From Verrucomicrobiota bacterium (lineage in GTDB: Bacteria; Verrucomicrobiota; Verrucomicrobiia; Chthoniobacterales; Terrimicrobiaceae), in contig JAGWWS010000017.1 in the NCBI GenBank assembly GCA_018970255.1, positions 1 through 60,617 on the forward strand: a DNA stretch of 60,617 bases. Reading direction: 5' to 3'. Position numbers and translations under genes: made by a program. A model generated the notes under the pieces. It did no database searches. It worked only from the letters and a program-made list of their open reading frames with translations, and was not told the origin of the DNA. Below are positions 25,041 to 33,761 of this stretch, piece after piece; the stretch's first letter is position 1, and every line of letters starts with the position of its first letter.

Positions 25041-25957
25041 GGTTTGCGTTTCGCAAGGGAAAGGCCGGCGATCTCTTCACAGAGAGCGGCGAAATCGATT
25101 CCAACCGCCGCCGCGGCTTTGGGAAGAAGGCTTGTCTCGGTCATTCCTGGAATCGTGTTGACCTCAAGAACGAACGGGCGGTTTTGCGAGTCCAGAAGGA
25201 CATCGACGCGGGAATAAACTTCCAGCGACAGCGATCGATGGGCTTCTAAGGCGGCTTTCTGAACTGCAACGGTTGTGGCGGCATCGATTCTTGCGGGGCA
25301 GAAGTAGTCCGAGTTGCCCTTCGTGTATTTGTTTTCGTAGCTGTAAAAATCGACTTTCGGAACGATCTCCACGATTGGCAGAGCGGTGTCTCCGACGATG
25401 CCGACGGTCAATTCGCTGCCCTTGATGAATTCCTCAACGAGCACCTCGCTATCGCGCTCCAGACAATCCTTGAGGGCAAAGTCGACATCCTCCGCTTTTG
25501 TAACGATGTGCACCCCCACACTCGAACCCTCGCGTGGGGGTTTGATCACCATCGGAAGTGGAAGATTCGGCCTTTGATTCAATACAAGGATTTCCCATTT
25601 TGCATTCGGCACCGATGCTTCATCGAAACGGCGCTTCGTCGCGATTTTGTCAAAAGCCAGACGGCTGCCCTGCTCTCCCTCTCCGGTGTAGGGAACACCG
25701 AGTTGATCCAGAATCCCTTGGATTTCTCCATCCTCACCAAAGGTTCCATGGATCATGTTGTAGGCGAGGTCTGTGCCGACAGGGATTTGAAAGCCTCGGC
25801 CTCGGACATCGATCTCGGTCACTTGGGCCTCCAGCGAGCGCAGGGCATTCGCCACTGCCGCGCCGGATCGCAGAGAAACCTCACGCTCTTTGCCAGGACC
25901 TCCGGCAAGGAGAGCCACTTTTTTTCCAGCCAGGATTCCTTGGAATTTCCGTTTCAT
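25037..25957 (-). CDS. ddl: D-alanine--D-alanine ligase
   Basis: A 306-residue ATP-grasp enzyme that joins two D-alanines for the stem peptide, the substrate of MurF. Blocks: 'VALLAGGPGKEREVSLRSG', 'HGTFGEDGEIQGILDQLG', 'PYTGEGEQGSRLAFDKIATK', 'VIKPPREGSSVGVHIV', the mobile loop 'YENKYTKGNSDYFCPA', and the metal site 'FVLEVNTIPGMTETSLLPKA'. The Tyr in 'NKYTKG' is the residue that marks D-Ala rather than D-Lac ligases, so vancomycin-resistant termini are not expected. It lies between murC-murB and ftsQ, overlapping both by four bases. Confidence 0.96.
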   Translation of the reverse strand: MKRKFQGILAGKKVALLAGGPGKEREVSLRSGAAVANALRSLEAQVTEIDVRGRGFQIPVGTDLAYNMIHGTFGEDGEIQGILDQLGVPYTGEGEQGSRLAFDKIATKRRFDEASVPNAKWEILVLNQRPNLPLPMVIKPPREGSSVGVHIVTKAEDVDFALKDCLERDSEVLVEEFIKGSELTVGIVGDTALPIVEIVPKVDFYSYENKYTKGNSDYFCPARIDAATTVAVQKAALEAHRSLSLEVYSRVDVLLDSQNRPFVLEVNTIPGMTETSLLPKAAAAVGIDFAALCEEIAGLSLAKRKP

Positions 25958-28242
25958 GCGTCGATGCCTGCGATTTGCACTTCTGTTTCCAATTTTATGC
26001 CGCGTTCGGCCTCGGCGACCGACTGGATTTTTTTGATGAGTGAAAGCACATCCGAAGCCGAGGCGCCGCCGTCATTCACGATAAAATTACCGTGAACCTC
26101 CGAAACACGGGCTCCGCCGACAGAAAGGTTTTTCAGTCCCAGTTCCTCAATCAGTTTGCCGGCTGGAATGGCGGCAGGATTCTTGAAAATACAACCGGCG
26201 CTGGCTGCAACCGGTTGGCTGGTTTTGCGCTTGGCCACCGACTCTGCGATGGCTGCATCGATTTTTTCGGGTGAACCGGGGGTGCCGCGGATGGTTGCCG
26301 AGAGCGCGTAATTCTGACGAAGCGTCGGCACATCGCGGTAGGAAACCTCCATCTCGGCGGGAGTCTTTGTGAAAATGTTTCCATCCTGATCGCAGAAGCG
26401 AACGCGCTCGACCTGATCGAAGGTTTGAATGCCCATGGCTCCAGCATTCATCCGCAGGCCGCCGCCGAGGCTCCCCGGAATTCCTTCCATCCACTCGAGC
26501 CCGGCGATGTTCGCCGAGCGGGCGATCGCGGTGAGTTGTTTGAATTTCACACCGACGCCTGCGGTGATTTCAACGCCGTCGATTTGATGCTGCGCGAACT
26601 CGCCTTGCGAAAGGTGGGCTACTACGCCCGGGAAACCACCATCGCGGACGAGAAGGTTCGAGCCGCGGCCCATGATCATGAAGGGAATGTTTTCGTCGAA
26701 GCAATGGCGGACGAGGTCCGCAAAACCTGCCTCCGTCTCTGGCTCGATCCAGAAACGGGCGGGTCCACCGATTTTCATGGTGGTGTGGCGGGAAAGTGGC
26801 TCGTGGAGTTTGACGCGGCCCTTGCCGATGATTTTCTGAAGCGTGTCGCGTTCTTGCAGGTCCTCAACCAGACGCTTCCCGGCTTCGTGGATGTTTCCGG
26901 CACCGAGGCTCAGAACGAGATCGCCATCCTGCAGGGCTGCGGCTGCGGCTTTATGGATCGAAGCGACATCCCGAACAAACTCCGCCGATTGCTGTCCGCG
27001 AGCGGAAATCTCCTCCACGATCGTGGCACCGGAAATGCCTTCGATGGGCAGTTCGCTGGCTGGATAGATGTCGGAGATAAAAATGCGGTCGGCTTTTTCA
27101 AAGGCGCTGCCGAACTCCTTGCGAAGGGCTTGGGTTCGTGAGGGACGGTGTGGTTGAAACATCACCACCACCCGAGGGTTCGGACCGGTGCGAGCAGTGG
27201 CCAGTGTCGCGGCGATCTCGGTTGGATGGTGTCCATAATCGTCAACGACAGTCTGGCGCGGTGATTGGTAAATGATTTCAAAGCGTCGCTTGGCCCCTCG
27301 GAAGCTTTCCAGTGCCGTTGCAATTTTTTCGAAAGGCTCGCCCATCTCCGTGGCGAGAGCGATCACCGCCAGTGCATTCATGGCATTGTGTGCACCCGGT
27401 ATATTCAGTGTCGCTTTTCCAAGAGGCTTTCCATCCCGAAGGACATGGAACTCGGATCGGAAGTTCTCGGTGGAAAGATCCACCAGCCGATATCGCGCGC
27501 TTTCGGAGTTTCCGTAGGAGACGGCATTCGGCCTTTTCCCACAAACCCGGCGTGCCCCTTCGTCATCCGCGCAAAAGAAAATGTTTCCCGAAGTTTGCGA
27601 GGCCAGTGCGCTGTAAACGGCGTCGATCGCATCGAGATCTTTGTAAAAATCGAGATGCTCCGGCTCGATGTTCAAAACGATTGCGTGGTGCGGATGGTAA
27701 TTCACGAGCGTTCCGTCGCTCTCGTCGCCTTCCGCGACAAACCACTCGCCGTCCGAGTCCCAGCGGGCGTTGGTGCCGAGGATCGGGATTTCCGCGCCCA
27801 CATAGTGGGATGGTTTCAAGCCGCACTCGCGAAGGACATGTGCGGCCATGGCGGAAGTGGTCGTCTTGCCGTGCATACCGCAAACAACAATTCCGGATTT
27901 GGTGGCCATGATCGCGGCGAGCGCGTCCGCACGGCGGAGCATTGGCAGGCCCATTCTCTTTGCTTCGTCGAAAGCCGGGTTGCCTGGCTTGATGGCCGAC
28001 GAGTAAATCACCGCATCAGCACCCTTCACGCTTTCGGCGGAATGTGGACAGTGGAACTCGAGTCCTTTTTTCACCAGACGATCCACCTCAATGGTATCCA
28101 CTCGGTCCGATCCGCTGACTCGATGGCCCAGCCCAAGAAGAAGCGCAGCAATCCCGCTCATTCCCGAGCCTGCGACTCCGATCAAATGAACGCGGAGCGG
28201 CAATTTGCCGGCGAGTGCGGATTTGGCCTCGTCAGAGGTCAT
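25954..28242 (-). CDS. murC-murB: Fused UDP-MurNAc--L-alanine ligase / UDP-MurNAc dehydrogenase (MurC-MurB)
   Basis: A 762-residue bifunctional enzyme. Residues 1-455 are MurC: 'HLIGVAGSGMSGIAALL', ATP loop 'VVCGMHGKTTTSAM', 'NIEPEHLDFYKDLDAI', 'GAHNAMNALAVIALA', 'VVDDYGHHPTEIAATL', 'FQPHRPSRT'. Residues 470-762 are MurB, the FAD enzyme that reduces UDP-GlcNAc-enolpyruvate: 'HTTMKIGGPARFW', 'IMGRGSNLLVRDGGF', 'EWMEGIPGSLGGGLRMNAG', 'SYRDVPTLRQ', 'SAGCIFKNP'. The MurB proton donor, usually Ser, is Cys here, a variant known in type II MurB. The fusion joins consecutive steps and reverses their reaction order along the chain. ATG 28242 is taken because MurC homology begins at residue 15 and the start overlaps murG (ATGA); the frame stays open upstream without homology. 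Confidence 0.95.
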   Translation of the reverse strand: MTSDEAKSALAGKLPLRVHLIGVAGSGMSGIAALLLGLGHRVSGSDRVDTIEVDRLVKKGLEFHCPHSAESVKGADAVIYSSAIKPGNPAFDEAKRMGLPMLRRADALAAIMATKSGIVVCGMHGKTTTSAMAAHVLRECGLKPSHYVGAEIPILGTNARWDSDGEWFVAEGDESDGTLVNYHPHHAIVLNIEPEHLDFYKDLDAIDAVYSALASQTSGNIFFCADDEGARRVCGKRPNAVSYGNSESARYRLVDLSTENFRSEFHVLRDGKPLGKATLNIPGAHNAMNALAVIALATEMGEPFEKIATALESFRGAKRRFEIIYQSPRQTVVDDYGHHPTEIAATLATARTGPNPRVVVMFQPHRPSRTQALRKEFGSAFEKADRIFISDIYPASELPIEGISGATIVEEISARGQQSAEFVRDVASIHKAAAAALQDGDLVLSLGAGNIHEAGKRLVEDLQERDTLQKIIGKGRVKLHEPLSRHTTMKIGGPARFWIEPETEAGFADLVRHCFDENIPFMIMGRGSNLLVRDGGFPGVVAHLSQGEFAQHQIDGVEITAGVGVKFKQLTAIARSANIAGLEWMEGIPGSLGGGLRMNAGAMGIQTFDQVERVRFCDQDGNIFTKTPAEMEVSYRDVPTLRQNYALSATIRGTPGSPEKIDAAIAESVAKRKTSQPVAASAGCIFKNPAAIPAGKLIEELGLKNLSVGGARVSEVHGNFIVNDGGASASDVLSLIKKIQSVAEAERGIKLETEVQIAGIDA

Positions 28243-29357
28243 TTCAAATTTCCTCCCACAGCTCTTTCCATCACGCCCGCGACGTTCTCGGCGGCTTCGG
28301 CGGGAGCGATACGGCGGGCGGCTTCGGACATTTGCCTCCTGCGACTTTCGTCTCCCAGAAGATTCGACAGTTTCACGGCGAACAATTCCGGAACGGCTTC
28401 GCTCTCGATGAGCATTTCCGCCGCCCCGGCCCGGACGGGAATCTCCGCGTTTGCTTTCTGGTGATCCGCTGTGGCGTGGGGGTAGGGAATCAAAATCGAT
28501 GGAAGCCCGAAGAGGCAAAGTTCGCTAAGACTGGATGCCCCCGCGCGCGAAACCACAAGGTCTGCTGCGGAGTAAGCCTCCTCCATCCGGTGATGGAATG
28601 GCGCCACATGGTGGGGAATTCCATCGCGCTGGTAATTGGCCGCGGCCAGACGATCGTCATTTTTTCCGGTGAGGTGGATGATTTGGGTGAGGTTTTTGTC
28701 GAGTAGAGGAACCGTTTTGAAAAGGAGTTGGTTGATTCCGGATGCTCCCTGACTTCCGCCTGTCACGAGCAGAATCGGGCGGTCGGGGTCCAGCCCGAAA
28801 ATCTTGGCTGCTTCGACGCGGGGAATCGGAGTGCCGAGGTTTTTTCGAACCGGGGTTCCGGTGACGACGCAATCGGCGCCGGGGAAATACGACCGGCAAT
28901 CCTCGAAGCCGAGAAGGACATTTGTGGCAAAGCGCGCGGCGATCTTGTTTGCGCGCCCCGGAATCGCGTTCGACTCGTGAATGAATGCCGGAAGGCTCCG
29001 CCAGCGAGCCGCTATGACTGGTGCTGTTGACGTGAATCCCCCCATGCCGAGCACGACATCAGGACGGAATTTGCGGTAGATCGTTGAGCAGCGGCGATGA
29101 CTTTCCCAAAGGCGCTTCAGGAACCCGATGAACGCCGGTGAGACAAGCATCGAGGGCATTCCCACAGAGGGAAGTTTCTCGGCTCGAAACTCCGGGTGAG
29201 CCGCGAGAGCGGTGCTGTCGATTTCCTTTTCCGAAACAAGAAGCAGAATTTCGTGGCCGCGGGCATGGAGGGTTTCAGCGACGGCCAATCCGGGAAAGAG
29301 GTGTCCGCCTGTTCCCCCACAGGCGATCACCGCACGGAATGGTTTTGAGTCACTCAT
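28239..29357 (-). CDS. murG: Lipid II synthase MurG (UDP-GlcNAc transferase)
   Basis: A 372-residue GT-B glycosyltransferase (GT28) on the inner face of the membrane that adds GlcNAc to lipid I. Motifs: 'VIACGGTGGHLFPGLAVAE' at the N-terminus, 'VVLGMGGFTSTAPVIAA', 'FIHESNAIPGRANKIAA', the donor loop 'VTGGSQGASGINQLLF', 'VVSRAGASSLSELCLFGLP', and 'ILIPYPHATADHQKANAE' with the acidic and Gln residues that hold the uracil and ribose. ATG 29357 overlaps the ftsW stop by four bases; the upstream extension of the frame is ftsW antiphase sequence and is dismissed. The product feeds FtsW and FtsI. Confidence 0.96.
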   Translation of the reverse strand: MSDSKPFRAVIACGGTGGHLFPGLAVAETLHARGHEILLLVSEKEIDSTALAAHPEFRAEKLPSVGMPSMLVSPAFIGFLKRLWESHRRCSTIYRKFRPDVVLGMGGFTSTAPVIAARWRSLPAFIHESNAIPGRANKIAARFATNVLLGFEDCRSYFPGADCVVTGTPVRKNLGTPIPRVEAAKIFGLDPDRPILLVTGGSQGASGINQLLFKTVPLLDKNLTQIIHLTGKNDDRLAAANYQRDGIPHHVAPFHHRMEEAYSAADLVVSRAGASSLSELCLFGLPSILIPYPHATADHQKANAEIPVRAGAAEMLIESEAVPELFAVKLSNLLGDESRRRQMSEAARRIAPAEAAENVAGVMERAVGGNLK

Positions 29358-30496
29358 ACCCGCGGTTCGAAATGGGGCCTTAAAAGGGTGGGATCGATGC
29401 GCGATTCCACAGGGCGGCCGCGTCGATGGATTCCGACGAGAAGTCCGATCAACGCCAAGCAAACGACCAAGTTGGAGCCGCCGTAGCTGATGAATGGGAG
29501 GGGCATTCCCTTGTTGGGAAGCAGCGAGGTGGTCACTCCGATGTTCACCGCTGCCTGAATGGTGAGAACCATGACTGCGCCAAATCCCAGAAGCATACCG
29601 AAGCGCTCGCGCGAATTCGCGGCGATCAACAACCCGCAAATGCAAATGACGAGATAAGCCAAAACCACCAGCACTGTGGCTTTGAGGCCGAGTTCCTCCC
29701 CGATCATTGGGAAAATGAAATCCGTGTGCGCGTAGGGCAGGTAGAGCATTTTTTGGCGGCCTTCGCCGAGACCCACGCCACCAAAGCCACCCGAACCAAA
29801 GGCGATCAAGGCCTGCCATTGCTGAAGTCCCTCGCCGAGCGCGTATTTTTCGGGATTCAAGAAAGCCAACATGCGCCCTTGGCGCTCATCGATTCCGAAC
29901 GCCAGCACCAGCAAACCTGCAAATCCTGCAGCAGTAAGACCGACGAGCCATCGCATGGCGGCACCGGCGATGAACATGACCGTGAGTGCTGTGGCGCCGA
30001 TCAGCGCCGTCGTTCCCATGTCCACCTCCAGAAGAATCAACAAAAGCGGAATCGAAAGAACACCGAGCGGAATCGCGATTCCATCGACGAGGGTTTTAAC
30101 ACGGGTTTCCGGCCGGGAAAACCACCAGGCGAGAAAGACGATGGCCGAGAGTTTTGCGGCCTCGCTGGGCTGGAATGCCATGATTCCAGTGTTGATCCAG
30201 CGCGAAGAGCCGTTGATGCGGAGTCCGATTCCGGGGACGAAGCAAAGAACCAGAAGAATCGTCGTGCCGATTAGGAAAGGCAGCCAGAGTTTCTGGAGGA
30301 TTCTGTAGTCGAACCACGCGATCGCGGTGGCGATGACGATGCCGATCCCCATCCAAACTGCCTGCCGCTTCACGAAGTGGTAGATGTCGCCATGGCTGTC
30401 CTTGGCGAAGCCGCCGGTGCTGAAAAGCATGACAAGGCCGAGCGCAGTCAGCCCCGCAACCATGAGGAGCATGATGTTGACGGCGTGTCGTTGCAT
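29354..30496 (-). CDS. ftsW: Septal peptidoglycan glycosyltransferase FtsW
   Basis: A 380-residue SEDS polytopic membrane protein with about ten hydrophobic segments. Signature blocks: 'RWINTGIMAFQPSEAAKLSA', 'LLEVDMGTTALIGAT', 'GWG-like' region 'YALGEGLQQWQALIAFGSGG', 'LPYAHTDFIFPMIGEELGL', and 'TTSLLPNKGMPLPFISYGGS'. The SEDS catalytic Asp is best matched by the one in 'LLEVDMGTT'. With FtsI it builds septal glycan strands from lipid II. It lies 30 bases downstream of the LysM gene and its 3' end is coupled to murG. RodA is an alternative name for the same family, but position between murD and murG favours FtsW. Confidence 0.95.
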   Translation of the reverse strand: MQRHAVNIMLLMVAGLTALGLVMLFSTGGFAKDSHGDIYHFVKRQAVWMGIGIVIATAIAWFDYRILQKLWLPFLIGTTILLVLCFVPGIGLRINGSSRWINTGIMAFQPSEAAKLSAIVFLAWWFSRPETRVKTLVDGIAIPLGVLSIPLLLILLEVDMGTTALIGATALTVMFIAGAAMRWLVGLTAAGFAGLLVLAFGIDERQGRMLAFLNPEKYALGEGLQQWQALIAFGSGGFGGVGLGEGRQKMLYLPYAHTDFIFPMIGEELGLKATVLVVLAYLVICICGLLIAANSRERFGMLLGFGAVMVLTIQAAVNIGVTTSLLPNKGMPLPFISYGGSNLVVCLALIGLLVGIHRRGRPVESRIDPTLLRPHFEPRV

Positions 30497-30526
30497 TGGC
30501 GGGTGGCTGCCTTGCTGCGGTGAAGA

Positions 30527-31297
30527 TTAAGGAAGGACGAGTTTCTGACCGATCTGGAGCTTGCGTGGATCGTCGATGTTGTTCGCTTTCATCAGCGCGT
30601 CCTGGGTCGTGTTGAATTTCTTGGCGATGTTGTAGGGGTTGTCGCCCTTCGCCACGGTGTAGGTCTTGCCGGAGGAGGCGGGAGCCTCCGGTTCGGATTT
30701 CGCAATCGGTGTCGCTTGAGCCGGCTTCGGCTCTTCTTTCACAGCAACGGGCGCTGGATTTTGCGTTTCCACATTTGAAGCCACCGCAGCGGGTGCCGTT
30801 CCAACAACCAGAACCTGACCGGTCCGGATGATCGAGGTGCTCGTGAGGTTGTTTGCTTTTTCGAGGGCCTCGACTGTGGTTTCGAACTTCGCGGCAATGC
30901 GGCGGAGCGTATCGCCGGCGACCACAGTGTAGGTTTCACGCTTGGCCATCGGAGTGGCCGCGGGCTTCGGTGCCGTGGCGGTTTTCACCTCCTCGGGAGC
31001 GGGTTTTGTCACCGGAGGTGGCGGAGCACTCTCACTGTGGACGACCTCCGGAGCTGGTTGGGCGGCCTTTTGCGGCTTTTCCTTGAATTGATTGAAAAGG
31101 TAGATGCCGCCGACTGCCAAAACATGAAGCAGGAGCACGACGATGAAGGCCTGTGAGAGTTTCATGCCGGGTTCGGCTTCGGTTTCGTATTCATCGAATT
31201 CATTTTGGCTGGAGGCCGCGCGGGCCTTGAGGACCTTGCGCGGAACGATTCGGCGAACGGGTCGCCGTGTGTTGGGTGCTTGTTTTCGGAACATCAT
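30527..31297 (-). CDS. Membrane-anchored double LysM protein inside the dcw cluster
   Basis: A 256-residue bitopic protein. Residues 1-46 are a basic then acidic cytoplasmic tail ('RRPVRRIVPRKVLKARAA', 'EFDEYETEAEPG'). Residues 47-68 form one membrane span ('AFIVVLLLHVLAVGGIYLF'). A Pro/Ala/Lys-rich linker follows. Two LysM domains of about 45 residues each bind peptidoglycan: 'YTVVAGDTLRRIAAKF' to 'IRTGQVLVV', and 'YTVAKGDNPYNIAKKF' to 'LQIGQKLVLP' at the very C-terminus. No catalytic domain is present. ATG 31297 overlaps the murD stop (ATGA), so it is translated as part of the cluster. It may anchor or sense septal peptidoglycan, a role like SPOR or FtsN proteins in other phyla; this is inference from position and domains. 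Confidence 0.85.
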   Translation of the reverse strand: MMFRKQAPNTRRPVRRIVPRKVLKARAASSQNEFDEYETEAEPGMKLSQAFIVVLLLHVLAVGGIYLFNQFKEKPQKAAQPAPEVVHSESAPPPPVTKPAPEEVKTATAPKPAATPMAKRETYTVVAGDTLRRIAAKFETTVEALEKANNLTSTSIIRTGQVLVVGTAPAAVASNVETQNPAPVAVKEEPKPAQATPIAKSEPEAPASSGKTYTVAKGDNPYNIAKKFNTTQDALMKANNIDDPRKLQIGQKLVLP

Positions 31298-32631
31298 GGT
31301 TGTTTGGGTGGTTGCGGGTTGAGTTGGTTGACGAGAGTTTTGAAAGTGTTTCCACGGTCGGCGTAGTTGCGGAACATGTCGAACGACGATGTGCCGGGGG
31401 AGAAAAGGACGGTGTCTCCAGCCTGGGCCTCGGCCTGCGCGCCGGCGACGGCCTCGCCGAGGGATTCGCAAATGCGGCAGTCGGAGTTTTTCCAATCCTC
31501 CGCAATGCGGTGGCGCATTTCGCCAATGAGGAACACGGTTTTGGCTCTTTCGCGGACGAGTGCGGTGTTGGCTTCGAATCCGGTTCCCTTGTCCTTGCCG
31601 CCGGCGATGAGGATGAGCGGTTGCGGCTGGGACAGGATCGCTTTCTCCATCGCGTCGAGGTTCGTGGATTTCGAGTCGTTGATCCAACGGACGCCGGAAA
31701 TTTCGCGCACGAATTCGCAGCGGTGGGACGGCGGCGAGTAGTCGGAGACGGATTCCGCCATCATGCCGAGGTCGAGCCCGAGCGCTTTGCCGATCGCCAG
31801 TGCGGCCATCGTGTTCTCGGCATTGTGGACGCCCGGCAGGCTGGTGCGCGATTGGTCCAAAACGCGGCGAGCGTGGAAATAGATTTCGGTCCCGCGCAGC
31901 GTGAAATCGGCGTTGCCGCCCATGGCGCTGAAGGTCGTTTTCCTCGCCGACAGCGCGGGAAGGTCGGAGAGTGCGTTGACCACCGCATCGTCGCCGGTGG
32001 TTTGTTTTTCGAAGATCCGGAGCTTCGCGGCGCGGTATTCCCCCATGTTTGCGTAGCGGTCGAGGTGGTTCGGGCTGAGGTTCAGCCAGGCCGCCACGCG
32101 CGGATGGAAGTCGCGGATGGCCTCGAGCTGGAACGAACTCACCTCGAGGACCATCACATCGAGCTCCGCGCTGCCGAGGACGGCTGTCGAGAAGGGCAGC
32201 CCGATGTTTCCGCTGGCGATCACCCGCAGCCCGCAGCGCTTGAGGATGTGGGTGGTGAGTTCGGTGGTGGTGGTTTTCCCATTGGTCCCGGTGATGGCGG
32301 CAACGGGGCAGGAGCATTCGCGGAAGGCGAGTTCGAGTTCGCCGATGACCGGGATGTTTTTGGCGGCGACATTGCGGACGAGTGGGGCGGAAGGATCGAT
32401 CCCCGGGCTCAACACGGCGAAGTCGTAGCCCGCGGGGTCGGAATCCGCGGCGGGGCCGAGGATGCTTGCGATACCTTTGCGGCCCAGGGATTCCGCGCGC
32501 TCGCGGAGTTGAGGAGAGTCCGAGGAATCGCAAACGACGGGGCGTGCGCCGAGCGATTGCAACAGCTCCGCAGCCGCTGCACCGCTTTGGCCGAGGCCGA
32601 GCACAACCGCACTTTGTCCGTGGTATTCCAT
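31294..32631 (-). CDS. murD: UDP-MurNAc-L-alanine--D-glutamate ligase
   Basis: A 445-residue Mur ligase that adds D-Glu to UDP-MurNAc-L-Ala in the cytoplasm. N-terminal Rossmann 'AVVLGLGQSGAAAAELL', then 'VLSPGIDPSAPLV', ATP loop 'AITGTNGKTTTTELTTHIL', 'MVLEVSSFQLEAI', 'LNLSPNHLDRYANMGEYRAA' with the conserved His, 'GVHNAENTMAALAIGKALG', 'WINDSKSTNLDAMEKAI', 'LIAGGKDKGTGF', and 'LFSPGTSSFDMFRNYADRG'. ATG 32631 shares one base with the mraY stop (TGATG). Coding GC here is visibly higher than in the genes that follow downstream (ftsW to ftsZ). Confidence 0.97.
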   Translation of the reverse strand: MEYHGQSAVVLGLGQSGAAAAELLQSLGARPVVCDSSDSPQLRERAESLGRKGIASILGPAADSDPAGYDFAVLSPGIDPSAPLVRNVAAKNIPVIGELELAFRECSCPVAAITGTNGKTTTTELTTHILKRCGLRVIASGNIGLPFSTAVLGSAELDVMVLEVSSFQLEAIRDFHPRVAAWLNLSPNHLDRYANMGEYRAAKLRIFEKQTTGDDAVVNALSDLPALSARKTTFSAMGGNADFTLRGTEIYFHARRVLDQSRTSLPGVHNAENTMAALAIGKALGLDLGMMAESVSDYSPPSHRCEFVREISGVRWINDSKSTNLDAMEKAILSQPQPLILIAGGKDKGTGFEANTALVRERAKTVFLIGEMRHRIAEDWKNSDCRICESLGEAVAGAQAEAQAGDTVLFSPGTSSFDMFRNYADRGNTFKTLVNQLNPQPPKQP

Positions 32632-33761
32632 CAACGCAGTTTCAAGGTCGCGAGCCCCAGCAGCGCGAAGAGCACAGACATGATCCAGAAGCGGACAATG
32701 ACGGTGTTTTCCTTCCAACCGCTGAGTTCGAAATGGTGGTGGATCGGGGACATCTTGAAGATCCGGCGGCCCGTGAGCTTGAAGCTGGCGACCTGAAGGA
32801 TGACCGACATCGCCTCGATGACAAAAACGCCGCCGACGATGACGAGCAGGAGTTCCTGTTTGCAGCAGATGGCCACGGCGCCAAGCATGCCGCCGATCGC
32901 GAGCGAACCGGTGTCGCCCATGAACACGCGCGCCGGGTGGGCATTCCACCAGAGGAATCCGAGGCAGGCGCCGAGGAGCGCCACGCAAAGCACGGTGAGT
33001 TCGCCGGAGAAAACGACAAACGGGACTTGCAGGTAGGTCGCGGCTTTGATGTTCCCCGCCACATAGGCGAGCACCGCGTAGGACGCCGCGACCGTGGCCG
33101 TGCAACCGGTGGCGAGGCCGTCGAGGCCGTCGGTGAGGTTCACGGCATTCGAGGTGCCGACAATCACCAGGAGGTAGAAAACAAAGGTGAACCAGCCCAT
33201 GCCGATCAGGAACGGCTCCTTGAAGAACGGGATGAAGAGTTGCTGCGCGACGGTCGAAACTTTCGGGTTCGTGAGGAAGAACACCGTGAAGATGCCCGCC
33301 AGAACGCATTGCAGGACGAACTTGAGCCGGCTGCTGATCCCGTCGGAATTTTTTTTGGCGACCTTGAGCCAATCGTCGTAGAGCCCGATCGCGCCGAGGA
33401 ACAGCGTGCTGAAGAGGACGAGCCAAACGAACGGGTTCTCCGGGCGCGCCCAGAGCAGCGTGGAAATGACGATCGAACCAACCAGCAGGATGCCGCCCAT
33501 CGTGGGGGTGCCTTTTTTCGAGCCGTGGAGTTCGTAGAGTTTGTGGACCTCCTCGGCGGTGCGGATCGGCTGGCCGAACTTCAGGGAAATCAATTTCCGG
33601 ATGACGAAGTTCCCGAAAACGAGGCTCAGGATGAACGCCGTCACCCCGGCGCAAATCGCGCGGAAGGTGATGTAGGAAAAAACATTCATCGCCTTGAAGA
33701 AATCGCTTTCGATTCCGTGCGCGGCGGCCCATTCCGAAAGTGCCGAGAGGTGGTAGAGCAT
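32631..33761 (-). CDS. mraY: Phospho-MurNAc-pentapeptide translocase
   Basis: A 376-residue, ten-span inner membrane enzyme that transfers phospho-MurNAc-pentapeptide from UDP to undecaprenyl phosphate, giving lipid I. Diagnostic blocks: 'ELHGSKKGTPTMGGILLVG', the aspartate pair in 'GLYDDWLKVAKKNSDGISSR', 'NAVNLTDGLDGLATGCTA', 'AHPARVFMGDTGSLAIGGML', and 'SPIHHHFELSGWKENTVIVR' with the His cluster. All Mg-binding aspartates are present. It follows murF with a one-base overlap and is coupled to murD. Identification is secure. Confidence 0.97.
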   Translation of the reverse strand: MLYHLSALSEWAAAHGIESDFFKAMNVFSYITFRAICAGVTAFILSLVFGNFVIRKLISLKFGQPIRTAEEVHKLYELHGSKKGTPTMGGILLVGSIVISTLLWARPENPFVWLVLFSTLFLGAIGLYDDWLKVAKKNSDGISSRLKFVLQCVLAGIFTVFFLTNPKVSTVAQQLFIPFFKEPFLIGMGWFTFVFYLLVIVGTSNAVNLTDGLDGLATGCTATVAASYAVLAYVAGNIKAATYLQVPFVVFSGELTVLCVALLGACLGFLWWNAHPARVFMGDTGSLAIGGMLGAVAICCKQELLLVIVGGVFVIEAMSVILQVASFKLTGRRIFKMSPIHHHFELSGWKENTVIVRFWIMSVLFALLGLATLKLR

